From: Cupriavidus phytohabitans
Lineage (GTDB): Bacteria; Pseudomonadota; Gammaproteobacteria; Burkholderiales; Burkholderiaceae
Direction of reading: 5' to 3'
Assembly (NCBI RefSeq): GCF_000426345.1
Contig: NZ_AUFE01000037.1
Coordinates: 1 to 64,000, forward strand
DNA length: 64,000 bases
Shown: positions 40,310-49,221 of the stretch, piece by piece
How positions within the stretch are numbered: position 1 is the first letter of the stretch
Layout of the letters: every line of letters begins with the position of its first letter
Notes under the pieces: model-generated
Told to the model about the DNA's origin: nothing
The model's database searches: none
What the model saw: only the letters and a program-made list of their open reading frames with translations
Program-made: the position numbers and the translations under genes

Positions 40310-41451
40310 AGCAAACATTGAAGGACCTGCGGCCGGTCTACGTCGTGGGCATTGGCTGGCACCGCTACCAGGATCCGTCGGATACGTCGTACGTGACCCT
40401 GGGCCTGACTGCCGCGCGCCAGGCGCTGGCAGACGCGAGCGTGCCCATTGCCTGCGTGGACACGGCCTATGTTGCCCGGGCGCTGCTGGGCATGGCCTGT
40501 GGCCGGCCCATCCTGCGCCACCTTGGGGCGACGGGCCTGCCCATCGCCCATGTCGAAAACGCTTCGGCCTCCGGTTCGACGGCGTTCCGCAATGCCTGCA
40601 TCGAAGTGGCCAGCGGCCTGGCAGATACCGCGCTGGTGCTGGGCGTGGACAAGCGCGCGCCGGTGGTCCGTGCCGAGACACAGGCTGGCATCGAGCAGCT
40701 GGCGAGCGAGTACATCGCGCCGTTCACACATTTTGCGCTGCTGGCGGACAAGTATGTGCATCGCTCCGGGGCCGACATGCGCGACATCGCGCTGGCCGCG
40801 GTGAAGAACCACAACAACGGCGCGCTCAACCCGAACGCCCAGCGGCAGAAGCCGCGCACCCTTGAGGAGGTGCTGGGGGGGCGCAAGGTGTCGGGCGACC
40901 TCACGGTGCTGCAATGCACGCCGGTCGGCGAAGGCGCGGCGGCGGTGGTGCTGATGTCCGAAGACGCGGTCAAGGCGCACGGCATCGAGCCCGGCCGCGC
41001 GGTGCGCGTGCTGTCGTCTGCCGCCCGGAGCCAGGCTGTGTACAAGGACGCCACCGCGTTCGACGAACTGCTTACGCAGACCACCTGCCTGCAGGCGCTG
41101 CAGGAGGCCGGCGTGGCACCCACGGCGCTTGACGTGGTCGAGCTGCACGACGCCTTCGCGATCGAGGAAGTGCTGTACGTCGAGGCCATGGGCCTGTGCA
41201 AGCCGGGCCAGGCCATACCGGCCTTGAAGGCGGGCGAGTTCCACATCGGCGGCAAGGTGGCCGTGAGCCCATCCGGCGGGCTCATTGCCATGGGGCACCC
41301 GATCGGTCCCACCGGCGTGGGGCAGATCGCCGAAATCACGCTGCAACTGCGCGGCGAGGCCGGGCAGCGGCAGCAGCCCCGGGCGCGCACGGGGCTGGCG
41401 CACATGGTGGGCGTGGGCGCCGTCTGCTACGCGCACGTGCTGGGCATCTGA
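40306..41451 (+). CDS. Thiolase-superfamily protein (SCP-x/Ltp type) lacking the usual nucleophilic Cys
   Basis: This 381-residue protein has the thiolase fold of the lipid-transfer-protein group: the C-terminal GGLIAMGHPIGPTGVGQIAE supplies the His loop and VGVGAVCYAHVLGI the second Cys region. At the nucleophile position, where SCP-x thiolases have CATGS, the sequence reads SASGS, so Ser87 replaces Cys. Ltp2-type partners of DUF35 proteins act as retro-aldolases and not as thiolases, so an aldolase role on a beta-hydroxyacyl-CoA is likely here. It is coupled to the DUF35 gene and followed by an acyl-CoA dehydrogenase. Confidence 0.83.
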   Translation: MKQTLKDLRPVYVVGIGWHRYQDPSDTSYVTLGLTAARQALADASVPIACVDTAYVARALLGMACGRPILRHLGATGLPIAHVENASASGSTAFRNACIEVASGLADTALVLGVDKRAPVVRAETQAGIEQLASEYIAPFTHFALLADKYVHRSGADMRDIALAAVKNHNNGALNPNAQRQKPRTLEEVLGGRKVSGDLTVLQCTPVGEGAAAVVLMSEDAVKAHGIEPGRAVRVLSSAARSQAVYKDATAFDELLTQTTCLQALQEAGVAPTALDVVELHDAFAIEEVLYVEAMGLCKPGQAIPALKAGEFHIGGKVAVSPSGGLIAMGHPIGPTGVGQIAEITLQLRGEAGQRQQPRARTGLAHMVGVGAVCYAHVLGI

Positions 41452-41492
41452 GCCGCGAATCACATCCAGGAGACATGCACATGATCGACTAG

Positions 41493-42626
41493 ATGGTCGA
41501 ATTCGACGAGGACACGCGTGCCATCGTGGACCTCACCCGCAAGCTGGTGCACAAGCACCAGATGCCGCTGGAGGCCAGGAAGCTGCAGGGCGGCGAGATC
41601 ACCCCGCAGGACCTGCTGCCCGGCACCAGGGCCGCCAAGGAGGTGGGCCTGTGGGGCCTGACGCTGCCCGAGGCGCTGGGCGGCGCCAGGCTGACGGTGA
41701 CGCAGCAGCTGGCGGTCATCGAGCAGAACTACCAATGCCTGGTGCCCCTGCGCTTCGGCGGGCAGGTGCCGCCGTTCCTCTTCAACGCCACGGGCGTGCA
41801 GAAGGAGCGCTACCTCGATCCCTGCCTGGAAGACCGGTTGCGGTATGCGTTTGCACAGACCGAGCCTTCGGGCGGCGCCGACCCCGGCAATGCGATCCAG
41901 ACCAAAGCCGTCAAGCGGGGCGACAAGTGGGTGATCAACGGCACCAAGGTCTTCATCTCCAGCGTCGGCCCCGCCGAGGTGATCTTCGTCGTGGCCGTGA
42001 CCGACCAGGAAAAGCGCCAGCACGGCGGCATCTCCATGTTCGCGGTGGACAAGTCCAATCCCGGCCTGAACGTGTCGCGAGACATCCAGACGCTGGACGG
42101 CATGATCACCAACGAGCTGATCTTCGACAACTGTGAAGTGCCCGAGGATGCGTTGATCGGCGCCAGCGGCGAAGGCTTCCGCAACGCGCAGATCATCCTG
42201 TCGCAGGCGCGCTTCGGCGTGGGCGCGCGTGCCCTGGGCATCGCCATGCGCACGCTCGAGATGATGACCGAGTATGCCAGGCAGCGCGTGACCTTCGGCT
42301 CCGCCCTGTCGCAGAAGCAGGCGATCCAGGCCATGGTCGTGGACTCATGGATCGACATCAACCAGTGCCGCCTGATGATGTACGCCGCCGCCAGGAAGGC
42401 CGATGCCGGCCACGACACGCGTGTCGAGGCCAGCCTGATCAAGATGCAGGCCACAGAGGTGGTCGGCCGCGTGCTCGACCGTGGCGTGCAGGTCTTCGGC
42501 GCGGCCGGCGTGTCGCTGGATAACCCCATCGCGCACTGGTATCGCTCGCAGCGCCCTGCCCGCATCTATGAAGGCCCGACCGAGGTGCACAAGTACCACG
42601 TGCTGGCCCGCCACCTGTTTCGCTGA
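41493..42626 (+). CDS. Acyl-CoA dehydrogenase, with a stop codon between ribosome site and usable ATG
   Basis: This 377-residue FAD enzyme introduces a 2,3-double bond into an acyl-CoA. Typical segments are YAFAQTEPSGGADPGNAIQT, WVINGTKVFISS, RVTFGSALSQKQAIQAMVVD and the C-terminal ARIYEGPTEVHKYHVLARHL. A good AGGAGA site precedes an ATG at 41475, but that reading is MHMID followed by TAG (41490-41492) in the same frame, directly before the ATG at 41493. Translation would need reinitiation at 41493, only one base triplet after the stop, or a weak direct start. The original N-terminus probably was five or six residues longer. Confidence 0.85.
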   Translation: MVEFDEDTRAIVDLTRKLVHKHQMPLEARKLQGGEITPQDLLPGTRAAKEVGLWGLTLPEALGGARLTVTQQLAVIEQNYQCLVPLRFGGQVPPFLFNATGVQKERYLDPCLEDRLRYAFAQTEPSGGADPGNAIQTKAVKRGDKWVINGTKVFISSVGPAEVIFVVAVTDQEKRQHGGISMFAVDKSNPGLNVSRDIQTLDGMITNELIFDNCEVPEDALIGASGEGFRNAQIILSQARFGVGARALGIAMRTLEMMTEYARQRVTFGSALSQKQAIQAMVVDSWIDINQCRLMMYAAARKADAGHDTRVEASLIKMQATEVVGRVLDRGVQVFGAAGVSLDNPIAHWYRSQRPARIYEGPTEVHKYHVLARHLFR

Positions 42627-42629
42627 AGG

Positions 42630-44177
42630 ATGGACACCCCGATGACAACCGTACCGACCCTGCCTGAGCACTGGGCGCAGATCCAGCCAGACCGGCCCGC
42701 CGTGCTCGCCGCAGACCAAACCCTGACCTGGCGCGAAGTCAACACGCTGGCCGACAACATCGCCAATCAACTGGCCCGGCGCGGTGTCGGCGCCGGCGAC
42801 ATCGTGGCGCTGCGCATGCAGACCACGTCGCGATGGGTGGCCCTGATGCTGGCGCTGTCCAAGCTCAAGGCCCGGCTGCTGGGCATCAACTGGCGCCTGG
42901 TCGCCGACGAGGTCAACTATGTGCTGGAGAACGCCGGCGCGAGGATGCTGATCCTTGACGACGAGCAGCCGCAGGCGTTCATGGAAAAAATCTCTGCGCT
43001 GCCGCGGGACGCCATCGTTCCGGTGACCCGCACCGGCGCAGAGAGCCAATGGAGCGCGCTGACCCAGCCGTGCGGAGCGCCCATCACCATGGACGAACTG
43101 TGCGAGCAGATCATCTACACGTCCGGTACCACGGGCAAGCCCAAGGGCGTACAGCGCCATATGCGGCCCGAGCCGGGCAACGAGCGCCTGAACCGCTACC
43201 TGGAGGCCCAGGGCGGGGCGTACAAGCGGTACCAGGTGTCCGACGTAGTGCTGGTGTCCATGCCCCTGCACCACGGCTCCGGCCCTTCGCAGGTGCGCGT
43301 GGCAATGGCCAGCGGCTCCATGCTGGTCTTGCAGAACCGCTTCGATGCCGCCCAGTGGTTCGACCTGGCCGAGAAGCACGGCGTCACGCACTGGACTGGC
43401 GTGCCCACCATGTACAAGCGGCTCAAAAGCTACCAGGAGACCTCGGGCCGCCAGGTGCCGCGCCTCAAGAGCATGGGCATCGGCGCCGCACCTGTACCCA
43501 TGGCGATCAAGCGGTGGGTGCACGAGCAGTTCGGGCCGGTGCTGCATGAGGGCTACGGCTCCACCGAGACCGGCATGGTTGCCGGCATGAAGCCGGAAGA
43601 CCATTTCAGAAAACCCGGCTCCAGCGGCCTCCCCTATGACGGCGTGGAAGTGGAGATCCGCGACGAGGACGGCAAGCCGTGCCCTTGCGGCACCGTTGGC
43701 GAGATCTGGGTCGACACCCCCGCCGTGATCAGGAGCTATCTCAATGCGCCGCCGCTGGATGAAGACACGCTCGATGCGCGCGGCTTCTTCCGCACGGGCG
43801 ACATGGGGCACCTCGATGAAGACGGCTATCTCTACATCACCGACCGCGCCAAGGACATGATCATCTCGGGCGGGGTCAACATCTATCCCGCGGAAATCGA
43901 GGCCGCGTTCTACCAGCACCCCGGCTTGCTCGACATCGCGGTGGTCGGCCTGCCCGACGAAGAATTTGGCGAGAAGGTGGTGGCCTACTACGAATCCAGG
44001 GACGGCCAGCCCATTGCCGGCGACGAGCTGGCTGCGCTGGGGCAAGCGCACCTGGCGTCGTACAAGCGGCCACGGGATTTTGTCCATGTCGCCGAACTGC
44101 CGCGCAATGCCGTCGGCAAGATCCTGAAGCGCGAGCTTCGCCAACCCCATTGGAACAACCAGGAGCGCAACGTATGA
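42630..44177 (+). CDS. Acyl-CoA synthetase (AMP-forming)
   Basis: This 515-residue ANL-superfamily ligase activates a carboxylic acid to its CoA ester via an acyl adenylate. The P-loop-like motif is IIYTSGTTGKPKGVQ, the A5 motif EGYGSTETGM, the hinge TGDMGHLDEDGYLYITDRAK and the C-terminal catalytic Lys lies in RNAVGKILKREL. It starts four bases after the dehydrogenase stop. An ATG five codons on is also possible. It should supply the CoA thioester used by the racemase, dehydrogenase and thiolase-like enzymes of this cluster. Confidence 0.92.
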   Translation: MDTPMTTVPTLPEHWAQIQPDRPAVLAADQTLTWREVNTLADNIANQLARRGVGAGDIVALRMQTTSRWVALMLALSKLKARLLGINWRLVADEVNYVLENAGARMLILDDEQPQAFMEKISALPRDAIVPVTRTGAESQWSALTQPCGAPITMDELCEQIIYTSGTTGKPKGVQRHMRPEPGNERLNRYLEAQGGAYKRYQVSDVVLVSMPLHHGSGPSQVRVAMASGSMLVLQNRFDAAQWFDLAEKHGVTHWTGVPTMYKRLKSYQETSGRQVPRLKSMGIGAAPVPMAIKRWVHEQFGPVLHEGYGSTETGMVAGMKPEDHFRKPGSSGLPYDGVEVEIRDEDGKPCPCGTVGEIWVDTPAVIRSYLNAPPLDEDTLDARGFFRTGDMGHLDEDGYLYITDRAKDMIISGGVNIYPAEIEAAFYQHPGLLDIAVVGLPDEEFGEKVVAYYESRDGQPIAGDELAALGQAHLASYKRPRDFVHVAELPRNAVGKILKRELRQPHWNNQERNV

Positions 44178-44971
44178 CCTTGAACCTGACCGACCTCAAC
44201 GGAAAAATCGCCGCCGTCACCGGCGCGGGCCAGGGCGTGGGCCGCGAGGTGGCCCTGCACTTCGCCAGAAGCGGAGCCCGGGCCGTCATCGTCAACGACT
44301 TCTATGCCGAGCGGGCACAGGCGGTGGTGCAGGAAATCGAGGCGCTGGGCGTGAAGGGCGTGGCTGCCGTGTGCGACGTGACCGACCAGGAGCAGGTCAA
44401 GGCCGCGTTTGCGCAGGCCGCGCACGAGGCCGGCGGCAGCATCGACATCCTGGTCAACAACGCCGGCAATTCGGGCGTCAACCCCAACCCGGAAGCGCGC
44501 AAGCATTTCTGGGAGGTCGGCGAGGCGGCCTGGGACAGCTTCATCCGCGTCAATTTCTACGGCGTCATCAACTGCACCGCGGCAGTCGTGCCCGGCATGA
44601 TCGAAAAGAACGCGGGCCGGCTGATCACCATCATCTCCGACGCCGGCCGCGTGGGCGAGCCTAACCTGGAGATCTACTCCGGCGCCAAGGCCGGGGCCGC
44701 CGGCTTCATGCGCGGCGCGGCCAGGGCCCTGGGGCGCTACAACATCACCGCCAATTGCGTCGCCATCTCCGCCACGGCGACGCCGGCGATCGCCGCGCGC
44801 CTGGAGGCTGATCCCGACAGGACAAAGAAGATGCTGTCGAACTACGTGATCCGCCGCGTGGGGCAGCCCGAGGACGTGGCCAACATGGTGTTGTTCCTGG
44901 CATCAGGATCGAGTTCGTGGATCACGGGCCAGACCTATCCGGTCAACGGCGGGTTCTCGTTCAACCTGTGA
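44174..44971 (+). CDS. Short-chain dehydrogenase/reductase
   Basis: This 265-residue classical SDR has the cofactor motif VTGAGQGVGREVALHF, NNAGN, the active-site Ser in TIISDAGRVG and the Tyr-x3-Lys pair in IYSGAKAGAAG. It probably oxidises a 3-hydroxyacyl-CoA or a ring alcohol within the acyl-CoA pathway. The ATG at 44174 overlaps the synthetase stop by four bases and follows AGGAGCGCAACGT, which supports this start over an upstream in-frame ATG at 44150. Confidence 0.91.
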   Translation: MTLNLTDLNGKIAAVTGAGQGVGREVALHFARSGARAVIVNDFYAERAQAVVQEIEALGVKGVAAVCDVTDQEQVKAAFAQAAHEAGGSIDILVNNAGNSGVNPNPEARKHFWEVGEAAWDSFIRVNFYGVINCTAAVVPGMIEKNAGRLITIISDAGRVGEPNLEIYSGAKAGAAGFMRGAARALGRYNITANCVAISATATPAIAARLEADPDRTKKMLSNYVIRRVGQPEDVANMVLFLASGSSSWITGQTYPVNGGFSFNL

Positions 44972-44981
44972 GGAGCGCACC

Positions 44982-45752
44982 ATGACCACCGAGCAAGCCG
45001 CAATGCTGGAGAAGAAGGACGGAGTGGCCGTCATCACCCTGAACCGGCCCGAAGTCAAGAACTGCTGCAACAACGCGATGGCGATCGCGCTGCAGGACAT
45101 CATGGACGAAATCGACGAGGACAAGCACTGCTTCGTTGCCGTCATCCATGGGGCCGGCGGCAATTTCTCGACCGGCGCCGACCTGAAGGAAGCGGCCAGC
45201 GGCGTCAAGCGCACCAGGCTGCGGCGCGGTGGCTTCGGCTGCTTCGTGCATCCGCTGCGCAAGCCGCTGATCGCCGCCGTCGAGGGCTACGCCGTGGGCG
45301 GCGGCTTCGAGCTGTGCCTGACCTCCGACATGGTGGTGGCCGCCGCCAACGCCAAGTTCGGCCTGCCCGAGGTCAGGCACAACCTGGTGGCCGTGGGCGG
45401 CGGGCTGTTCCGCCTGCCCAAGAAGATTCCCTACAACATCGCGTTCGAGATGGCCCTGACCGGCAAGATCTACGACGCCGGCTTCCTGCGGCCCTACGGC
45501 ATCTTGAACCGGATCGTCGAGCCGGGCACGACCCTGGACAGCGCCATGGAGCTGGCCCGCTCGCTGCTGGTGAACGGCCCGACGGCACTGGCCGCATCCA
45601 AGCGCATCATGTCCAAGGCCTTCGAATGGCCTGAGCTCGAAGCCTGGGAAAACCAGATGCCGATTGCCCAGGTTGCGCTCAACTCAAAGGACCGGGTGGA
45701 AGGACTCAAGGCCTTTGCGGCCAAGCGCGCGCCGGTCTGGTCCGGCGAATAG
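44982..45752 (+). CDS. Enoyl-CoA hydratase/isomerase family protein
   Basis: This 256-residue crotonase is of full length. It shows TLNRPEVKNCCNNAMAIAL, the oxyanion-hole segment GNFSTGADLKEAA and VGGGFELCLTSDMVVAAANA with a Glu-containing FGLPEVRHNL. It should hydrate the double bond made by the dehydrogenase of the same operon. It begins 10 bases after the SDR stop, with GAGGAG before the ATG. Compare the hydratase at 4941, which lacks about 30 residues present here. Confidence 0.92.
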   Translation: MTTEQAAMLEKKDGVAVITLNRPEVKNCCNNAMAIALQDIMDEIDEDKHCFVAVIHGAGGNFSTGADLKEAASGVKRTRLRRGGFGCFVHPLRKPLIAAVEGYAVGGGFELCLTSDMVVAAANAKFGLPEVRHNLVAVGGGLFRLPKKIPYNIAFEMALTGKIYDAGFLRPYGILNRIVEPGTTLDSAMELARSLLVNGPTALAASKRIMSKAFEWPELEAWENQMPIAQVALNSKDRVEGLKAFAAKRAPVWSGE

Positions 45753-45777
45753 CGCCAGGAACAAGGAGGAGACAACT

Positions 45778-46746
45778 ATGCAAAGACGAAGCTTTCTGCT
45801 GGGCTCCGCAGCGGCGGCCACGGCATGGGCAGCGCATTCGCCGCTGCTTGCGCAGGACAAGACCCCGATCAGCATCATCTTGCCCCTGGGCGGTGGCACA
45901 GGCGCCGACACCAGCACGCGTATCCTTGCCGATGTGCTGTCCCGCGAACTGCAGCGCACGGTGATCGTCGAGAACAAGCCAGGCGCCGACACCATGATCG
46001 CCACGCAATACGTGTTGAGCGGCCCGTCCGACGGAACGCGCGTGCTGATGCTCTCGCCCAGCAACATGGTGATCGTTCCGCTGGTCAACAAGAGCCTGCG
46101 CTTCAATCCGGAAACCCAGCTGCAGCCCGTCATTACTTCGGTGCGCGGCGGTGCCGCCCTGGTCGTGAAGGCAGGCAGGTACAAGTCGCTCACCGAGTTC
46201 ATCGCCTACGCCAAGGCCAACCCGGGCAAGGCGTCGCTGGCCACCTACAGCGGGCATTACTACAAGCTGCTGGCGCTGATGATCCAGCGCGACCTCGGCA
46301 TCCAGCTCAACAACGTGCAATACAAGGCCCCGGCGCCCGCGCTCAACGACGTGGTAGGCGGCAATGTCGACGCGATGATCATCGATGCCGGCGCCTCGCG
46401 CGAATTCTTCCGCGCCGGCAAGATCCATCTGCTGGCCTTGACGCACGAGCGCAGGCCTGCGGCCTTCCAGGATGTGCCGACCTTCAGCGAACTGGGCTAC
46501 CCCGATTCGACGGCTTATGTGTGGATCGGCTACGGCGTCAAGGCCGGCACGCCGCCCGAGTTGGTGCAGCGCCTGTACAAGGGATTCTCCGCCGCGCTGA
46601 AGTCCAGGGAATATCTGGCCTACGTGGAGCAAGCCAGCGCCGGCTCCGAGACGGTCGATCTGGATCCGGAGAAGACCAGGCTCTATGCGCAGGAGGAGCG
46701 CAAGCGCTTTGCCCGCCTGATCGAAAAGACCGGCTATGCGAACTGA
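45778..46746 (+). CDS. Bug-family periplasmic solute receptor, orphan
   Basis: This 322-residue Bug receptor begins with a signal peptide (MQRRSFLLGSAAAATAWAAH, cleavage near LLAQDK). The mature part has ISIILPLGGGTGADTSTRI and IVENKPGADTMIATQYV. AAGGAGGAGAC precedes the ATG. It is the receptor gene of the acyl-CoA operon and has no tctAB genes beside it. The first loop lacks the usual FPPGG form seen in other copies here, which may reflect a different ligand. Confidence 0.88.
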   Translation: MQRRSFLLGSAAAATAWAAHSPLLAQDKTPISIILPLGGGTGADTSTRILADVLSRELQRTVIVENKPGADTMIATQYVLSGPSDGTRVLMLSPSNMVIVPLVNKSLRFNPETQLQPVITSVRGGAALVVKAGRYKSLTEFIAYAKANPGKASLATYSGHYYKLLALMIQRDLGIQLNNVQYKAPAPALNDVVGGNVDAMIIDAGASREFFRAGKIHLLALTHERRPAAFQDVPTFSELGYPDSTAYVWIGYGVKAGTPPELVQRLYKGFSAALKSREYLAYVEQASAGSETVDLDPEKTRLYAQEERKRFARLIEKTGYAN

Positions 46747-46813
46747 TCGAACTGACATGGCCTGGCGCACCGCATGGTGAGCGGATGCCCAAGCACCTGA
46801 TGGAGAGGATTGC

Positions 46814-47785
46814 ATGAGTTTGCCTTCATCGCTGGCGTCGCGCCTGCGACTGCCGCTAATTGCCGCGCCGATGCTGCGCGTGTCCGGCCCCGACCTGGTG
46901 GCAGCCGCCTGCCGCAGCGGCGTCATCGGCGCGTTTCCCACGGTCAACGCCCGTGGCGCCGAGGAGCTGGACGCCTGGCTTACCCAGATCAAGGCCCGGT
47001 GCACCGAAGCGCCTGGCCCGGTCGCGCCGGTCTGCCCAAACATCATCATGCGCCGCCGGGCCACTCTGGATGAGGACCTGCGGGTCCTCATCCGCCACCG
47101 GGTGGAGATGGTCATCGCCAGCGTTGGCTCACCTGAGGCCGTCATCCAGCCACTGCACGATATCGGCTGCCTGGTGTTCGCCGACGTGGCATCGATCCGC
47201 CATGCCGAGAAGGCGCTGGCGGCAGGGGCCGATGGCCTGATCCTGCTCACGGCCGGCGCCGGCGGGCAGACCGGGTGGGCCAACCCCTTTGCCTTTGTGC
47301 GTGCCGTGCGCCGGATGTTCGACGGCCCTATCGTGCTGTCAGGCGGCATGTCCGACGGCGCCGCGCTGTGGGCGGCGCGCACCCTGGGCTGTGATCTGGG
47401 CATGATGGGCACGCGCTTCATCGCCACGCCCGAAAGCCTGGGTGCCAACCGCTACAAGGCCATGCTGGTAGACAGCCGGCTCGACGACGTGTTGCTGACC
47501 CAGGCCTTCACCGGGCTGGATACCAACATGCTGCGCCCCTCCATCGTGGCGGCGGGGCTGGACCCGCAGGCCCTGCAAGGCAAGGTGTCTCCCGAGCGCG
47601 CCCGCGAACTGTTCAGCGAGCATGGCCAGGAGGCGCACGGCCCCAAGCGCTGGGTCGACATCTGGAGTGCCGGGCACAGCGTTTCGGGGGTGGATGGGGT
47701 GCTTCCCGTGGATGAACTGGTTGATGTGCTGGCTGGGGAATATGCACGGGCGCAAGCGCAGACTGCGGGGCTGATGCAGCATTGA
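46814..47785 (+). CDS. Nitronate monooxygenase-like FMN protein
   Basis: This 323-residue protein belongs to the 2-nitropropane dioxygenase/nitronate monooxygenase family, a TIM barrel with FMN. It shows LRLPLIAAPMLRVSGPDLVA at the start, GADGLILLTAGAGGQTGWAN and GPIVLSGGMSDGAALWAA with the flavin phosphate site. Members in acyl-CoA clusters may instead act as enoyl reductases or quinone reductases, so the named activity is uncertain. It ends the rightward operon. GGAGAGG lies before the ATG. Confidence 0.85.
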   Translation: MSLPSSLASRLRLPLIAAPMLRVSGPDLVAAACRSGVIGAFPTVNARGAEELDAWLTQIKARCTEAPGPVAPVCPNIIMRRRATLDEDLRVLIRHRVEMVIASVGSPEAVIQPLHDIGCLVFADVASIRHAEKALAAGADGLILLTAGAGGQTGWANPFAFVRAVRRMFDGPIVLSGGMSDGAALWAARTLGCDLGMMGTRFIATPESLGANRYKAMLVDSRLDDVLLTQAFTGLDTNMLRPSIVAAGLDPQALQGKVSPERARELFSEHGQEAHGPKRWVDIWSAGHSVSGVDGVLPVDELVDVLAGEYARAQAQTAGLMQH

Positions 47786-47981
47786 TGCCGCCGAAGATCG
47801 CCAGCAGCCTTCAAGGCTTCACCAACATATCCCTGGCGCAGTCTCCACAAGCGCGAGCAGATTATTGAGAAGTTGCTGGCGATCCATGGATTGAACCGCG
47901 AACCCGAGACCGGTCTAACACGCAACGGCTACTATGTCGCACTGATACGGCAGTGCCGGCACCGGCAGCGTACGGGCTGGC

Positions 47982-48926
47982 TTAGCTTTTGTAGGCAACG
48001 GCGTGGGCACAGCCACGGAAGCCATCGGCTCTGTGCAAAGCGGGAGACACGAAACGGGCTGCCAGCCATTGGGCGAATACTCGTACACGTGCCGACAGCT
48101 GCCGGTTCTGAGGATATAGCACCGATACAGGCATCGGCGGCGGCGGGTTGCCAGGCAAGACAATCCGTAGCTGACCCGCTGCCAGCTCTCTCTCGATCCG
48201 ATAGCCAGGTACTTGAACAAGGCCGAGTCCGGAAACGGCAGCACCTGTATATAGCTCGGCGCCAGTCACCGAGATCCTCGACTTGAGTTGCCGCTCTACA
48301 GTTTCCTTATCAACCTTGAATTCCAGGCGGCTCGGCCGACCCGTCGCGCTGGAGACGTAGTCCACGGCGTAGTGGTTCTTCAGATCGTCCAGCGTCTTCG
48401 GCACACCATACCGCTCAAGATACGCAGGGCTCGCCACAGTGACCTGTTCCAACAACGCGACCTGCCGGCCAATCAGGGACGAGTCCTGCAGGACACCGGC
48501 GCGCAGTACGCAGTCCACGCCTTCCCGAACGAGATCGACCAGCCGATCGTCCTCCCCGACATGCAAGGTGATGTCCGGGTACTGCGCCAGGAACTCATCC
48601 AGAGCCGGCACGACGAAGTGCCTGGCCAAAGTGCCCTGCAGGTTCACCCGCAGCAGGCCTTTGGGCGGTGCATCGCGAAACGAGCTCTCCGCCTCCTCCA
48701 GGTCGGTCAGGAGCCGCACGCAGCGGTGGTAGTAAGCCTCGCCGTCATGCGTCAGACGAACCTGTCGAGTGGTGCGCTCGAGCAACCTGGCGCCGAGGCG
48801 CTGCTCCAGACGCTTGATGAGGTTTGTCACCGTCGCGCGCGGAATCTGGAGATCCTCAGCCGCCAGCGAAAAACTGCGTCGGTCCGCGATTCGGACGAAA
48901 ACCTGCATTTCCTGGAAACGATCCAT
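47982..48926 (-). CDS. LysR-family regulator
   Basis: This 314-residue LysR regulator has the HTH block RSFSLAAEDLQIPRATVTNL followed by IKRLEQRLGARLLERTTRQV and an effector domain of the common CrgA-like group. The ATG at 48926 begins the domain; an earlier one at 48965 adds unrelated residues. It is divergent from the SDR gene at 49222 with 295 bases between them, the usual LysR-target arrangement, so it probably controls that gene. No clear T-N11-A palindrome could be chosen by eye. Confidence 0.9.
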   Translation of the reverse strand: MDRFQEMQVFVRIADRRSFSLAAEDLQIPRATVTNLIKRLEQRLGARLLERTTRQVRLTHDGEAYYHRCVRLLTDLEEAESSFRDAPPKGLLRVNLQGTLARHFVVPALDEFLAQYPDITLHVGEDDRLVDLVREGVDCVLRAGVLQDSSLIGRQVALLEQVTVASPAYLERYGVPKTLDDLKNHYAVDYVSSATGRPSRLEFKVDKETVERQLKSRISVTGAELYTGAAVSGLGLVQVPGYRIERELAAGQLRIVLPGNPPPPMPVSVLYPQNRQLSARVRVFAQWLAARFVSPALHRADGFRGCAHAVAYKS

Positions 48927-49221
48927 CGGCGCCCATGGTTGATGTGAACGAAACAACGCAAACAACCCTGTCTATTCCATTCCAGACAACCAGAGGTGCA
49001 GCGTGCGCCTCCTGCTGGTCCCTGTTGGGTATATGCCTGTTCGGGATCCTGCCTACATCAACGGCGACTGCCAGCAACCCAAGAAGATCGCCGCAAGCCA
49101 TAGCGCACGTCGCCCAACAGTTAAAGCAAATGGAATTGTGATCGCAATCTTCCCATAATTATCTTTTGGGTTGAATAGTCGAGAATCCATCTCACGCCCC
49201 CTCAAACGAAGGATTCAGACC
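48927..49221. promoter_or_regulatory. Divergent intergenic region between LysR and SDR genes
   Basis: These 295 bases hold no convincing gene. A -10-like CATAAT lies at 49154-49159, 62 bases before the SDR start, in an AT-rich patch; no good -35 at the correct spacing is visible. Confidence 0.3.

Noticed and set aside
47786..47981. Possible transposase remnant after the nitronate monooxygenase gene
   Set aside because: A short EQIIEKLLAIHG-like stretch is visible, but it is too short to assign.
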